A DNA stretch of 17,482 nucleotides from Lutibacter sp. (GTDB taxonomy: Bacteria; Bacteroidota; Bacteroidia; Flavobacteriales; Flavobacteriaceae). A model generated the notes under the pieces. The model ran no database searches. It was not told the DNA's origin and saw nothing but the letters and a program-made list of their open reading frames with translations. This document shows positions 7,295 to 14,057 of the stretch, piece by piece; positions within the stretch are counted from its first letter, which is position 1, and every line of letters begins with the position of its first letter. Made by a program: the position numbers and the translations under genes. Location of the stretch: assembly GCA_003516285.1 (NCBI GenBank), contig DPCK01000003.1, forward strand, positions 1-17,482, in the 5' to 3' direction.

Positions 7295-9589
7295 ATGGAA
7301 CAAAATACAAACACAAATAATATATCTGAAATTTTATTCATAACCTCTTATCCACCCAGGGAATGTGGCATAGCTACTTATTCGCAGGATTTAATTAAGG
7401 CATTAAACAATAAATTTAGCAATTCATTCTCCATAAAAGTCTGTGCATTGGAATCAAATGGAGACACTTATGCTTATCCTGATGAAGTAAAATACACCTT
7501 AAAAACTTCATTGGCTAAGGATTATGAAAAGCTGGCCTATGCCATAAATAAAGATCCTCTTGTTAAAACCGTTTTGATTCAGCATGAATTTGGATTTTTC
7601 AAATCACAGGAACAAGCATTTCATCAATTATTGCTGGCAGTGTCAAAACCGATTGTCATTGTTTTTCATACAGTACTGCCCAATCCTGACAAACTTCTAA
7701 AAGAAAAAGTACAAAATATTGCGGCTGCCTGCAAATCAATCATTGTAATGACAAATACATCAGCTGAAATATTAATGCAAGATTACGATGTATCGCCAAA
7801 AAAAATAACTATAATTCCCCATGGAACCCACTTAGTTCCGCGATTAAACAAAACTGCTTTAAAACTGAAGTATAAACTAAAGGGTAAAAAAGTGCTTTCC
7901 ACATTTGGTTTGCTAAGTTCAGGAAAAGATATTGGGACAACATTAGATGCATTACCCGCCATTATTAAACAGTGCCCGGATACCATGTTTTTGATTCTTG
8001 GAAAAACCCATCCGGAAGTAGTAAAAAACGAAGGTGAAAAATATCGTGAAATGCTTGAGCAAAAAGTAGTGCAACTTTCCCTTCAAAATCATATAAGATT
8101 CGTTAACAAATATCTGGAATTACCCGAATTGCTTGAATATCTGCAACTTACAGATATTTACCTGTTTACTGCCGATGATCCAAATCAAGCTGTAAGCGGC
8201 ACTTTTGTTTATGCAATGAGTTGTGCCTGCCCAATCATTTCCACACCAATACCGCATGCAAAGGAAATGTTGACCGACGAAACCGGAATTATTTTCGATT
8301 TCCACAACTCCAGCCAATTGGCCGCTGCAACCATCAAACTGCTTAACGATGATCACTTACGAAAAAATATTGGCACAAATACCTTGCATAAAATTGCGTC
8401 CACGGTTTGGGAAAATTCTGCCATTGCGCACGCCAAGTTATTTGAAAAAATGTATGAAGAACGTATCTCATTAAAATACAATTTACCTATTATTAACCTT
8501 AAGCATTTTAAAAAACTGACTACCGGCTTTGGAATGATTCAATTTTCCAAAATCAATCAGCCTGATATTGATTCTGGGTATACGTTAGATGACAATGCAA
8601 GAGCACTCATTGCTATGTGTCAACATTATGAATTGACAAAAAATGAAGCCGATTTAGAATACATTCATATTTATTATAACTTCATAAAATATTGTCTGCA
8701 ATCTGAAGTAGGTTTTTTAAATTATGTTGATGAACAAAGAATTTTTACCCCACAAAACAATAAAACCAACCTTGAAGATGCCAACGGAAGAGCGATTTGG
8801 GCCTTGGGATATTTGATTTCCATGAGTGCTATTCTGCCAAAAGAATCTCAAACTATTGCGTCGGATGCAGAATTAACGATACAACATGTATTGCTAAATA
8901 TTGATCACATTCATTCTACGCGTGCAATGGCCTTTGCAATAAAAGGATTGTATTTTAGAAATAAAAAAAACAGTTCGCCACAAAACACCACATTAATTAA
9001 AAAACTTGCGGATCGATTGGTTCAAATGTATCGTCATGAATCCAACAATGAATGGCAATGGTTCGAGGGTTATTTAACCTATGCAAACAGCGTTTTGCCA
9101 GAATCATTATTATGTGCCTGGCTAGTTACAGGTGAAATCACTTATCAAAAAATTGCAAAAACTTCTTTTGATTTCCTTCTTTCGAAGACCTTCAGAAAAA
9201 ATAAGATCAAAGTAATTTCAAACAAAAACTGGTTAAATACCAAAGAAAATTTAACCACCACACCCATTGGAGGCGAACAGCCAATTGATGTTGCTTATAC
9301 CATTCTTGCATTGCGTAAATTCTATATGGTGTTTAAGGAGGAAACATACCGATTAAATATGGAGATTTCTTTTAATTGGTTTTTGGGAAGCAATCACCTG
9401 AACCAGATTATTTATAACCCTTGCACCGGTGGATGTTATGACGGACTTGAAGAAAATTCTGTAAACCTTAACCAAGGCGCAGAATCAACCGTAAGTTACC
9501 TGATGGCCAGACTTACAATGGAGAAATTTATCCTAAATGAACAAGATAATAAACGTCAAAAAGCACATAGTTTAAAGTTAGGAATGTAA
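7295..9589 (+). CDS. GT4 glycosyltransferase fused to helical glycosidase-like domain
   Basis: The 764-residue protein has two parts. Residues 1 to about 390 form a GT-B fold GT4-type glycosyltransferase: PRECGIATYSQDL near the start is the donor/acceptor loop, and IIPHGTH and STFGLLSSGKD mark the domain hinge and second domain. The usual E-x7-E motif is altered: the segment at 299-312 reads AVSGTFVYAMSCAC, with Tyr306 where the second Glu normally stands. Residues from about 395 to 750 are all-helical, with TLDDNARALIA, DANGRAIWALGY, EWQWFEGYLTYAN, GGEQPIDVAYTIL and GCYDGL, resembling an alpha/alpha-toroid glycosidase domain. There is no signal peptide. With the GH130 enzyme upstream it probably makes or recycles a mannose-containing oligosaccharide, but the substrate is unknown. 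Two genes (GH130, YtxH) and a hairpin leader precede it. Confidence 0.8.
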   Translation: MEQNTNTNNISEILFITSYPPRECGIATYSQDLIKALNNKFSNSFSIKVCALESNGDTYAYPDEVKYTLKTSLAKDYEKLAYAINKDPLVKTVLIQHEFGFFKSQEQAFHQLLLAVSKPIVIVFHTVLPNPDKLLKEKVQNIAAACKSIIVMTNTSAEILMQDYDVSPKKITIIPHGTHLVPRLNKTALKLKYKLKGKKVLSTFGLLSSGKDIGTTLDALPAIIKQCPDTMFLILGKTHPEVVKNEGEKYREMLEQKVVQLSLQNHIRFVNKYLELPELLEYLQLTDIYLFTADDPNQAVSGTFVYAMSCACPIISTPIPHAKEMLTDETGIIFDFHNSSQLAAATIKLLNDDHLRKNIGTNTLHKIASTVWENSAIAHAKLFEKMYEERISLKYNLPIINLKHFKKLTTGFGMIQFSKINQPDIDSGYTLDDNARALIAMCQHYELTKNEADLEYIHIYYNFIKYCLQSEVGFLNYVDEQRIFTPQNNKTNLEDANGRAIWALGYLISMSAILPKESQTIASDAELTIQHVLLNIDHIHSTRAMAFAIKGLYFRNKKNSSPQNTTLIKKLADRLVQMYRHESNNEWQWFEGYLTYANSVLPESLLCAWLVTGEITYQKIAKTSFDFLLSKTFRKNKIKVISNKNWLNTKENLTTTPIGGEQPIDVAYTILALRKFYMVFKEETYRLNMEISFNWFLGSNHLNQIIYNPCTGGCYDGLEENSVNLNQGAESTVSYLMARLTMEKFILNEQDNKRQKAHSLKLGM

Positions 9590-9606
9590 AATTAACTGGT
9601 GCAATG

Positions 9607-9671
9607 TGTGAATCATATAACTTATTCGTAAAATTATGTAACACATCACTTGCTGAAACTGCCCATCTTTA
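9607..9671 (+). promoter_or_regulatory. Promoter module copy 2 (beta-barrel gene)
   Basis: Half-site 1 is TGTGAATCATATAACT (core at 9615, one change from ATGTAAC). Half-site 2 has core ATGTAAC at 9636. The -7 box CATCTTTA ends at 9671. Spacings are 21 and 32 bp, as in the other copies. The predicted leader is about 167 bases and includes the hairpin at 9727-9750. Confidence 0.75.
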
Positions 9672-9726
9672 CATTGTAGTTTAACAATGATTTTTTGATA
9701 AAAATTTGCATAAAATACAAATAAAA

Positions 9727-9750
9727 AAAGTGGAGACCAGAACCCACTTT
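9727..9750. other. Hairpin in the beta-barrel gene leader
   Basis: AAAGTGG (9727-9733) pairs with CCACTTT (9744-9750) over a 10-base loop. On the + strand no T-run follows, so there it is a leader structure. Read on the - strand the stem is followed by a run of seven T, the look of an intrinsic terminator for antisense transcription, although no gene is seen on that strand. Confidence 0.45.
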
Positions 9751-9842
9751 AAAAACGGCTTGCTTGGTTATTTAAATCTAATAACTGTTAGGGTAATTGG
9801 GAAGGGCAATAAAAAGCAAGAAATAAATTTAAAATTTTAAAA

Positions 9843-10346
9843 ATGAAAAAATTAATTTTAGTAGTAGCATTGGCATTAGTTTCAGCAGTTGGTTTCAGCC
9901 AGAATCCTTTAACTGTTGGACAAAGTCAACTTAATGTCGGTGTGGGTCTGTCGGATAGAGGCGTTCCAATTTATTTAGGATTGGATCACGGAATCAGCAG
10001 AGATTTAACCATTGGCGGTGAATTATCTTACCGTTCTTTCAACAAATATGAAGGAAATAACAGATATGATCACGATGTTATTGGAATTTCAGGTAATTTA
10101 AACTACCACTTCAACAATGCCTTAAATATGTCTAACGAATGGGATTTTTATGTAGGTCCAAACTTAGGATACTATTCTTATAAAAATAACTATGATGGTT
10201 ATGACGGAAGATATAATTCAGGTTTAGGTGTTGGTGCACAACTTGGTTTCAGATATTACTTATCTGATAAAGTAGGATTAAATCTTGAATTCGGTGGCGG
10301 AAACGCTTTCTCAGGAGGAAAATTCGGACTTACCTTTAAATTGTAA
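9843..10346 (+). CDS. Small outer-membrane beta-barrel protein
   Basis: The 167-residue protein starts with a typical signal peptide (MKKLILVVALALVSAVGFSQ, cleaved at about 20). The rest alternates polar and aromatic/hydrophobic residues in short strands separated by Gly/Asn/Tyr-rich turns (for example YGYD-like loops at about 113-128) and ends in FGLTFKL, as outer-membrane barrels do. About eight strands would fit the length, similar to OmpW/OmpX-size or PorT-like barrels. The substrate or role is unknown. It has its own module promoter and a strong terminator, so it is a single-gene transcript. Confidence 0.82.
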   Translation: MKKLILVVALALVSAVGFSQNPLTVGQSQLNVGVGLSDRGVPIYLGLDHGISRDLTIGGELSYRSFNKYEGNNRYDHDVIGISGNLNYHFNNALNMSNEWDFYVGPNLGYYSYKNNYDGYDGRYNSGLGVGAQLGFRYYLSDKVGLNLEFGGGNAFSGGKFGLTFKL

Positions 10347-10363
10347 ACTCTAAATAAAAATTT

Positions 10364-10418
10364 AAAAACATTGGTTATTATAGACTTCAAAATAGCCTAT
10401 ATCTCCAATGTTTTTTTT
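10364..10418 (+). terminator. Terminator after the beta-barrel gene
   Basis: AAAAACATTGG (10364-10374) pairs with CCAATGTTTTT (10405-10415), with an inner stem TATAG/CTATA, and is followed by a run of T. It ends the transcript 18 bases after the stop. Confidence 0.8.
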
Positions 10419-10443
10419 ACACTAAATCTTAAAACTTAAAAAA

Positions 10444-10641
10444 ATGAATTTAAAAAGAATCTTTGGGGCATTGCTTACCGCCCTCGGAATTGGCGCTTTA
10501 ATTTATACTGCTGTATTATTTGTAAATAGCGGCGGTGACAGTAATTTTGCCATTAGAAATCTTGTTGTTTTTGGTATTCTTGGTATCATATTTTTTGCTG
10601 CCGGAATTAGCCTTGTGCGCACAACAAAAGACGAATCATAG
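10444..10641 (+). CDS. Small two-helix membrane protein (paralogue A)
   Basis: This 65-residue protein has two predicted membrane helices (about 6-28 and 38-58) joined by a short loop (NSGGDSNFA), with a positively charged start MNLKR and a charged tail RTTKDES. I do not recognise a named family. It is clearly paralogous to the protein at 11802: both share the N-terminal MN-(L/I)-K plan, a LG-(A/S)-L start to the first helix, FVN/FIN, VFG/IFG-x-LG and a closing S-(L/I)-x-L-(V/I)-R-T-x-K-D. The pair brackets the short histidine kinase, suggesting a membrane partner for it, but this is inference. The start is preceded by an A-rich tract. Confidence 0.75.
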   Translation: MNLKRIFGALLTALGIGALIYTAVLFVNSGGDSNFAIRNLVVFGILGIIFFAAGISLVRTTKDES

Positions 10642-10745
10642 CGTAAATCGCTAATTAACAGGATCTTTATTATTAACTTTTGATAAAAACTGAACCCCAT
10701 TCTATAACTTAAACCAGCTAATCATTTTCATTATACCAAACTATC

Positions 10746-11741
10746 ATGAATGATAAGAACAAAACAAAAAAAGAACGGGCTTCAAAATTAATCATTGATA
10801 ATAAAGAAAATGCCGTTGAATTGGTAAATACCAATAATGCCGTTCCACATAAAAACGATGTTAAAGGGAAACATTTAGACACCTTAATTAATTCTAATTT
10901 AGAAAACGCATTGTCGTTAAGCATTGTGGCCAATAAAGAACTTGAAACTCAAAATGAGGAAAAAGAAAAACATATTGACGCATTGATTAAAGCAAATGAA
11001 AAAGCAACAGAAAACGACAAGCTGAAATCGGCTTTTTTAACCAATATGTCGCACGAAATTAGGACACCGTTAAACAGTATTTTGGGATTTGCAGATTTAT
11101 TAAAAGATCCCAAACTTAAAAGCGAGAAGCAACAAAAATATATTAAAGTTCTTGAGAAAAGTGGCGCGCGTTTGCTTAACACCATTAATGATATTGTTGA
11201 TATCTCAAAAATACATTCGGGCCAGGTTAAAGTAAACCTCAGTGAAACAAATATAAACAAGCAAATTGAGAAAATTTATAATTTCTTTAAGCCGGAGGCC
11301 GAAAGCAAGGGAATAAATTTTGTTTACAAAAAAAGCTTGCCAACAAAAAAAGCTTATTTTTTAACAGATTGTGAAAAAATATATACAGTGCTCATCCACC
11401 TTGTCAAAAATGCGATCAAGTATACCGATAAGGGTTCAGTAGAATTTGGATATGGCGGAATAAAATCAGCAACCTCACAAACACAATTATTGTTTTTCGT
11501 GAAAGACACAGGAGTTGGCGTACCAAAAAACAGGCAAGAAGCCATATTTGAAAATTTTGTACAGGCCGATATTGAAGATAAAATGGCCTTGCAAGGAAAC
11601 GGATTGGGCTTGTCAATTACCAAAGCTTATATTGAATTGCTTGATGGTAAAATTTGGGCAGAAAGTGATGAGGGCAAAGGCGCAAAATTTTATTTCACCC
11701 TTCCCTACCGCATTGATCTGGAAGAAAAATTAATAAACTAA
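10746..11741 (+). CDS. Short soluble histidine kinase without a sensor domain
   Basis: The 331-residue protein has no membrane segment and no PAS domain. Residues 1-95 are helical and charged, and include ANKELETQNEEKEKHIDAL (about 61-79), the same pattern as the 21-residue repeats in the hybrid kinase at 906. Then come HisKA with NMSHEIRTPLN (H103), and HATPase with HLVKNAIKYTD (N-box), DTGVGVP (G1), FENF (F-box) and GNGLGLSI (G2); all catalytic motifs look intact. No receiver is attached. Because it has no sensor of its own, it may respond through its coiled-coil region, perhaps by pairing with the hybrid kinase, and may feed the stand-alone receiver at 4187. It lies between two paralogous small membrane proteins. 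Confidence 0.9.
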   Translation: MNDKNKTKKERASKLIIDNKENAVELVNTNNAVPHKNDVKGKHLDTLINSNLENALSLSIVANKELETQNEEKEKHIDALIKANEKATENDKLKSAFLTNMSHEIRTPLNSILGFADLLKDPKLKSEKQQKYIKVLEKSGARLLNTINDIVDISKIHSGQVKVNLSETNINKQIEKIYNFFKPEAESKGINFVYKKSLPTKKAYFLTDCEKIYTVLIHLVKNAIKYTDKGSVEFGYGGIKSATSQTQLLFFVKDTGVGVPKNRQEAIFENFVQADIEDKMALQGNGLGLSITKAYIELLDGKIWAESDEGKGAKFYFTLPYRIDLEEKLIN

Positions 11742-11801
11742 ATAGCATAGAGTTACCATTGCCGTTACCAAAAAAGATATTTAACCCCCTAATTTAAAAA
11801 A

Positions 11802-11996
11802 ATGAATATTAAAAAAACCCTTGGATCATTAATTATTGCTCTTGCAATTGGCGCCATCAGCTATCCTGTATTTTTGTTTATAAATACTGCCGGAGGGCAA
11901 TTTACCACAAAAGTTTTAATCATTTTCGGCACGCTTGGTCTTTTGTTTTTTATTTTAAGCATTGGTTTAATACGCACTTTAAAAGACAAGTTATAG
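11802..11996 (+). CDS. Small two-helix membrane protein (paralogue B)
   Basis: The 64-residue protein has two membrane helices (about 7-27 and 36-56) and a short polar loop (NTAGGQFTTK). It is similar along its whole length to the protein at 10444, and even the bases around the start codon are alike (an A-run before ATGAAT followed by lysine codons), so it looks like a duplicated gene. It begins 60 bases after the kinase stop and is probably cotranscribed with it. The family is not one I can name. Confidence 0.75.
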   Translation: MNIKKTLGSLIIALAIGAISYPVFLFINTAGGQFTTKVLIIFGTLGLLFFILSIGLIRTLKDKL

Positions 11997-12146
11997 TTTT
12001 TTTTTCTGCCCGACAAAACTGTACATTGAATTAGAACAATCTATTTTGTTAATTGACACTTAAAATATAATTAGCCTTTTTTTCAATAATAATTATTTGT
12101 TCGTAAATAGTAATGTAAAAAATCATTTAAAAAAAACACTCAAATT

Positions 12147-12362
12147 ATGAAAACAAAAACAATAGGAATCGTTATGGCCATTATAGGAATATTAATGATG
12201 ATTTATACCGGTTTCAGTTATGTAACCACCGAAAAAGTAGTGGACTTAGGTCCGATGCAAATGAGTATGGAAAAAGAAAACCCAGTTCAATGGTCGCCAA
12301 TTATTGGTGCTGTATTACTTGTTGGCGGCATAGTGCTTGTGGTCATTGACAAGAAAAAGTAA
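12147..12362 (+). CDS. Small two-helix membrane protein
   Basis: This 71-residue protein has a first membrane helix at about 5-26 (IGIVMAIIGILMMIYTGFSYV), a middle loop of about 22 residues (TTEKVVDLGPMQMSMEKENP), a second helix at about 50-66 (PIIGAVLLVGGIVLVVI) and a DKKK tail. It is unlike the 10444/11802 pair in sequence though similar in plan. From memory, such proteins with a VVDLGP-like loop and a VQWSPIIG start to helix 2 are common in Bacteroidota stress clusters, but no function is established. It stands alone, with 150 bases before it in which I cannot place a confident promoter. Confidence 0.75.
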   Translation: MKTKTIGIVMAIIGILMMIYTGFSYVTTEKVVDLGPMQMSMEKENPVQWSPIIGAVLLVGGIVLVVIDKKK

Positions 12363-12375
12363 TAAGTAAGACGGA

Positions 12376-12393
12376 TCCCGATAGCTATCGGGA
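12376..12393. repeat. 18-bp perfect palindrome TCCCGATAGCTATCGGGA
   Basis: TCCCGATAGCTATCGGGA is its own reverse complement and is GC-richer than its surroundings. I recall this word as a frequent intergenic repeat in flavobacterial genomes, so it may be a member of a dispersed family rather than a local operator. No T-run follows, which argues against a terminator. Confidence 0.6.
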
Positions 12394-12501
12394 CGGAAGA
12401 CCGTAGTTGATATAGCTAAAAAAACTGGTCAACAATAAATAGCCAAGTTTAAACCACAATTTTAAATATTATAGCTAACAATACATTTTTTAAAATTTTA
12501 A

Positions 12502-12535
12502 AAAAAGCATCATTTTTCAGAAAGTGATGCTTTTT
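12502..12535 (+). terminator. Strong rho-independent terminator
   Basis: AAAAAGCATCATTTT pairs with the segment from AAAG through TGATGCTTTTT (12521-12535) over a TCAG tetraloop, ending in a T-run. It closes transcription from the small membrane protein genes upstream, although it lies about 140 bases after the last stop. Confidence 0.75.
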
Positions 12536-12626
12536 ATTTGGAAAAAGACAATCCTTTTTTATTTAACCAGAAATAACTTAACCTTAGTCATTTAAAAAAA
12601 ATTCTCTCGCTAAAATTTAAAAAATG

Positions 12627-12691
12627 TGTGAATTGTGTAACTATTTAAAATAATTGTGTAACAAATTCCGCAGCGAATGAAGTCACCTTTG
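12627..12691 (+). promoter_or_regulatory. Promoter module copy 3 (DUF3494 lipoprotein gene)
   Basis: Half-site 1 is TGTGAATTGTGTAACT (core GTGTAAC at 12635). Half-site 2 has core GTGTAAC at 12656. The -7 box CACCTTTG ends at 12691. Spacings are again 21 and 32 bp. The predicted leader is about 44 bases. Confidence 0.77.
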
Positions 12692-12739
12692 ATAGATAAA
12701 TAACTGGGACAACTAAGTCACAGTTCAAAAATCATCAAA

Positions 12740-13540
12740 ATGAAAATAAATAATATAACCCAAATAGCGGCTATGCTGTTATTCGTATTATTAGGAAGTT
12801 GCACAAACGACCAAGACGCAGATTTAACTGCAAGAACGGATTCAGCCGTATTAGGTGAGGAAATTTCCTTTGAACAATCAAAAGTTGAAGAATTAAAAGC
12901 AGTAAATTTAGGTGTTTCAGGCGACTTTGTAATTTTATCAAAAACCGGAATTACCAGTGTATTTAAATCTTCTATCACAGGAGATATTGGAACAAGTCCA
13001 ATCACAGGTGCAGCAATGGTATTAAGTTGTGCAGAAGTAACAGGATCAATTTTTTCAGTAGATGCAACAGGTCCAGGATGCAAAATTACAAGTGCCACAA
13101 TGCTAACTTCAGCCATTGGAGATATGCAAACCGCATATACTGATGCAGCAGGAAGATCTAATCCAGATTACTTAAATTTAGGTGCCGGAACTATTGGTGG
13201 TATGACACTATTACCTGGACTTTACAAATGGTCAAGTTCTGTAAATATCCCAACAGACATCACAATTTCTGGCAGCCCAACAGACATCTTTATTTTTCAA
13301 GTTGCGGGAACTTTAAAAATGAGTTCTTCAGTAAAAGTTATCCTAGAAGGCGGCGCTCAAGCCAAAAATATTTTCTGGGTAGTTTCTGATGCGGTGACTT
13401 TTGGAACAACAAGTCATTTTGAAGGAAACATTTTGGGACAAACAGGAATCAATTTGCAAACTGGTGCTTCAATAAACGGAAGAATGTTGGCGCAAACTGC
13501 AGTAACTTTACAAATGAATGCGGTTAACAAACCACAATAA
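12740..13540 (+). CDS. DUF3494 ice-binding-like lipoprotein
   Basis: The 266-residue protein has a lipoprotein signal peptide with lipobox LGSC (C21), followed by an acidic, disordered stretch of about 35 residues. The DUF3494 domain fills about 55-262: LGVSGDFVILSKTGITSVFKS, then ITGDIGTSPITG, a central segment LGAGTIGGMTLLPGLYKWSS, and a C-terminal ladder with SPTDIFIFQVAGTL, NIFWVVSDAVTFG, FEGNILGQTGIN and TGASINGRMLAQTAVTL. These are the core motifs of the beta-solenoid domain of bacterial ice-binding proteins. Many DUF3494 proteins bind ice, but others may be adhesins or matrix proteins, and ice activity cannot be read from sequence. Membrane anchoring and a stress-type promoter suggest a cell-surface or periplasmic protective role. 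It is a single-gene transcript with its own terminator. Confidence 0.9.
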   Translation: MKINNITQIAAMLLFVLLGSCTNDQDADLTARTDSAVLGEEISFEQSKVEELKAVNLGVSGDFVILSKTGITSVFKSSITGDIGTSPITGAAMVLSCAEVTGSIFSVDATGPGCKITSATMLTSAIGDMQTAYTDAAGRSNPDYLNLGAGTIGGMTLLPGLYKWSSSVNIPTDITISGSPTDIFIFQVAGTLKMSSSVKVILEGGAQAKNIFWVVSDAVTFGTTSHFEGNILGQTGINLQTGASINGRMLAQTAVTLQMNAVNKPQ

Positions 13541-13562
13541 TTTTAAACAATAAACCCTTTTT

Positions 13563-13593
13563 AAAAGGCTGTCTGAAAAGACAGTCTTTTTTT
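13563..13593 (+). terminator. Terminator after the DUF3494 gene
   Basis: GGCTGTCT (13567-13574) pairs with AGACAGTC (13579-13586) over a GAAA loop, extended by A-T pairs and followed by a run of seven T. It is a textbook intrinsic terminator, 22 bases after the stop. Confidence 0.92.
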
Positions 13594-13667
13594 GTGTTTA
13601 TAAACAGGATTTTTCATTAAAATATTCATAATGCATAAATAAAACAATTTACACATTTAATTTTTAG

Positions 13668-13692
13668 TTTCCCCTTCAGGGGTTAGGGGGCC
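13668..13692. repeat. CCCCTTCAGGGG-TTAGGGGG element
   Basis: A short self-complementary word, CCCCTTCAGGGG (13671-13682), is followed by TTAGGGGG and CC. It is markedly GC-rich against its surroundings. Similar words (CCCCTTTAGGGGTTAGGGG type) are, from memory, dispersed between genes in many flavobacteria. It lies directly upstream of promoter module copy 4. Confidence 0.45.
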
Positions 13693-13700
13693 TATAAATA

Positions 13701-13765
13701 TGTGAATCTTGTAACTTTTTTAAAAAGTTGTGTAACATCTTCGACGCTAAATGAGCATATCTTTA
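13701..13765 (+). promoter_or_regulatory. Promoter module copy 4 (mlaE operon)
   Basis: Half-site 1 is TGTGAATCTTGTAACT (core TTGTAAC at 13709). Half-site 2 has core GTGTAAC at 13730. The -7 box TATCTTTA ends at 13765. Spacings are 21 and 32 bp. The predicted start near 13770 gives a long leader of about 288 bases that contains the tandem 88-bp repeat. Confidence 0.75.
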
Positions 13766-13835
13766 TCAGTTGATTGTTTTAACTATCGGTTATGGTTATG
13801 CTTACGTCAATTGATACAATATAATATTGAGAAAT

Positions 13836-14010
13836 GAGCATAACAAATTTTGTTACAAAGCAGAATGATTAATGGCAAGCTGCATCTGTACCAATAAAAA
13901 ATAAAACATTAACAGATGAAACGAGCCATAACAAATTTTGATACAAAGCAGAATGATTAATGGCGAACAGCATCTGTACCAATAAAAAATAAAACATTAA
14001 CAGATGAAAC
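13836..14010. repeat. Tandem 88-bp repeat in the mlaE leader
   Basis: Copy 1 (13836-13922, 87 bases) and copy 2 (13923-14010, 88 bases) differ by one inserted base and a few substitutions. Each contains CATCTGT followed 22 bases later by ACAGATG (13883/13912 and 13971/14000), able to form a hairpin with an A-rich loop. Each also begins with a quasi-palindrome around ACAAATTTTG, perfect (AACAAA-T-TTTGTT) only in copy 1. The repeat is non-coding. Confidence 0.88.
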
Positions 14011-14057
14011 ATTGATTTGATTATTTAATCCATCAGATGGCACTTATATAAAAATGT

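Larger units (their letters stand above)
12363..12739. other. 377-base gene-free stretch before the DUF3494 gene
   Basis: It holds the 18-bp palindrome at 12376, a terminator at 12502-12535 and promoter module copy 3 at 12627-12691. Nothing else in it looks coding or conserved. Confidence 0.6.
13541..14057. other. 517-base gene-free stretch before mlaE
   Basis: The longest gene-free stretch of the window. It holds the terminator at 13563, a CCCCT/AGGGG repeat at 13668, promoter module copy 4 at 13701 and a tandem 88-bp repeat at 13836-14010. The remaining leader (13771-13835) shows nothing I recognise. Confidence 0.7.

Noticed and set aside
7276..7320. A 14-codon upstream frame starting at ATG 7276 that overlaps the glycosyltransferase start
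   Set aside because: It is out of frame, very short and shows no features of a leader peptide such as repeated regulatory codons.
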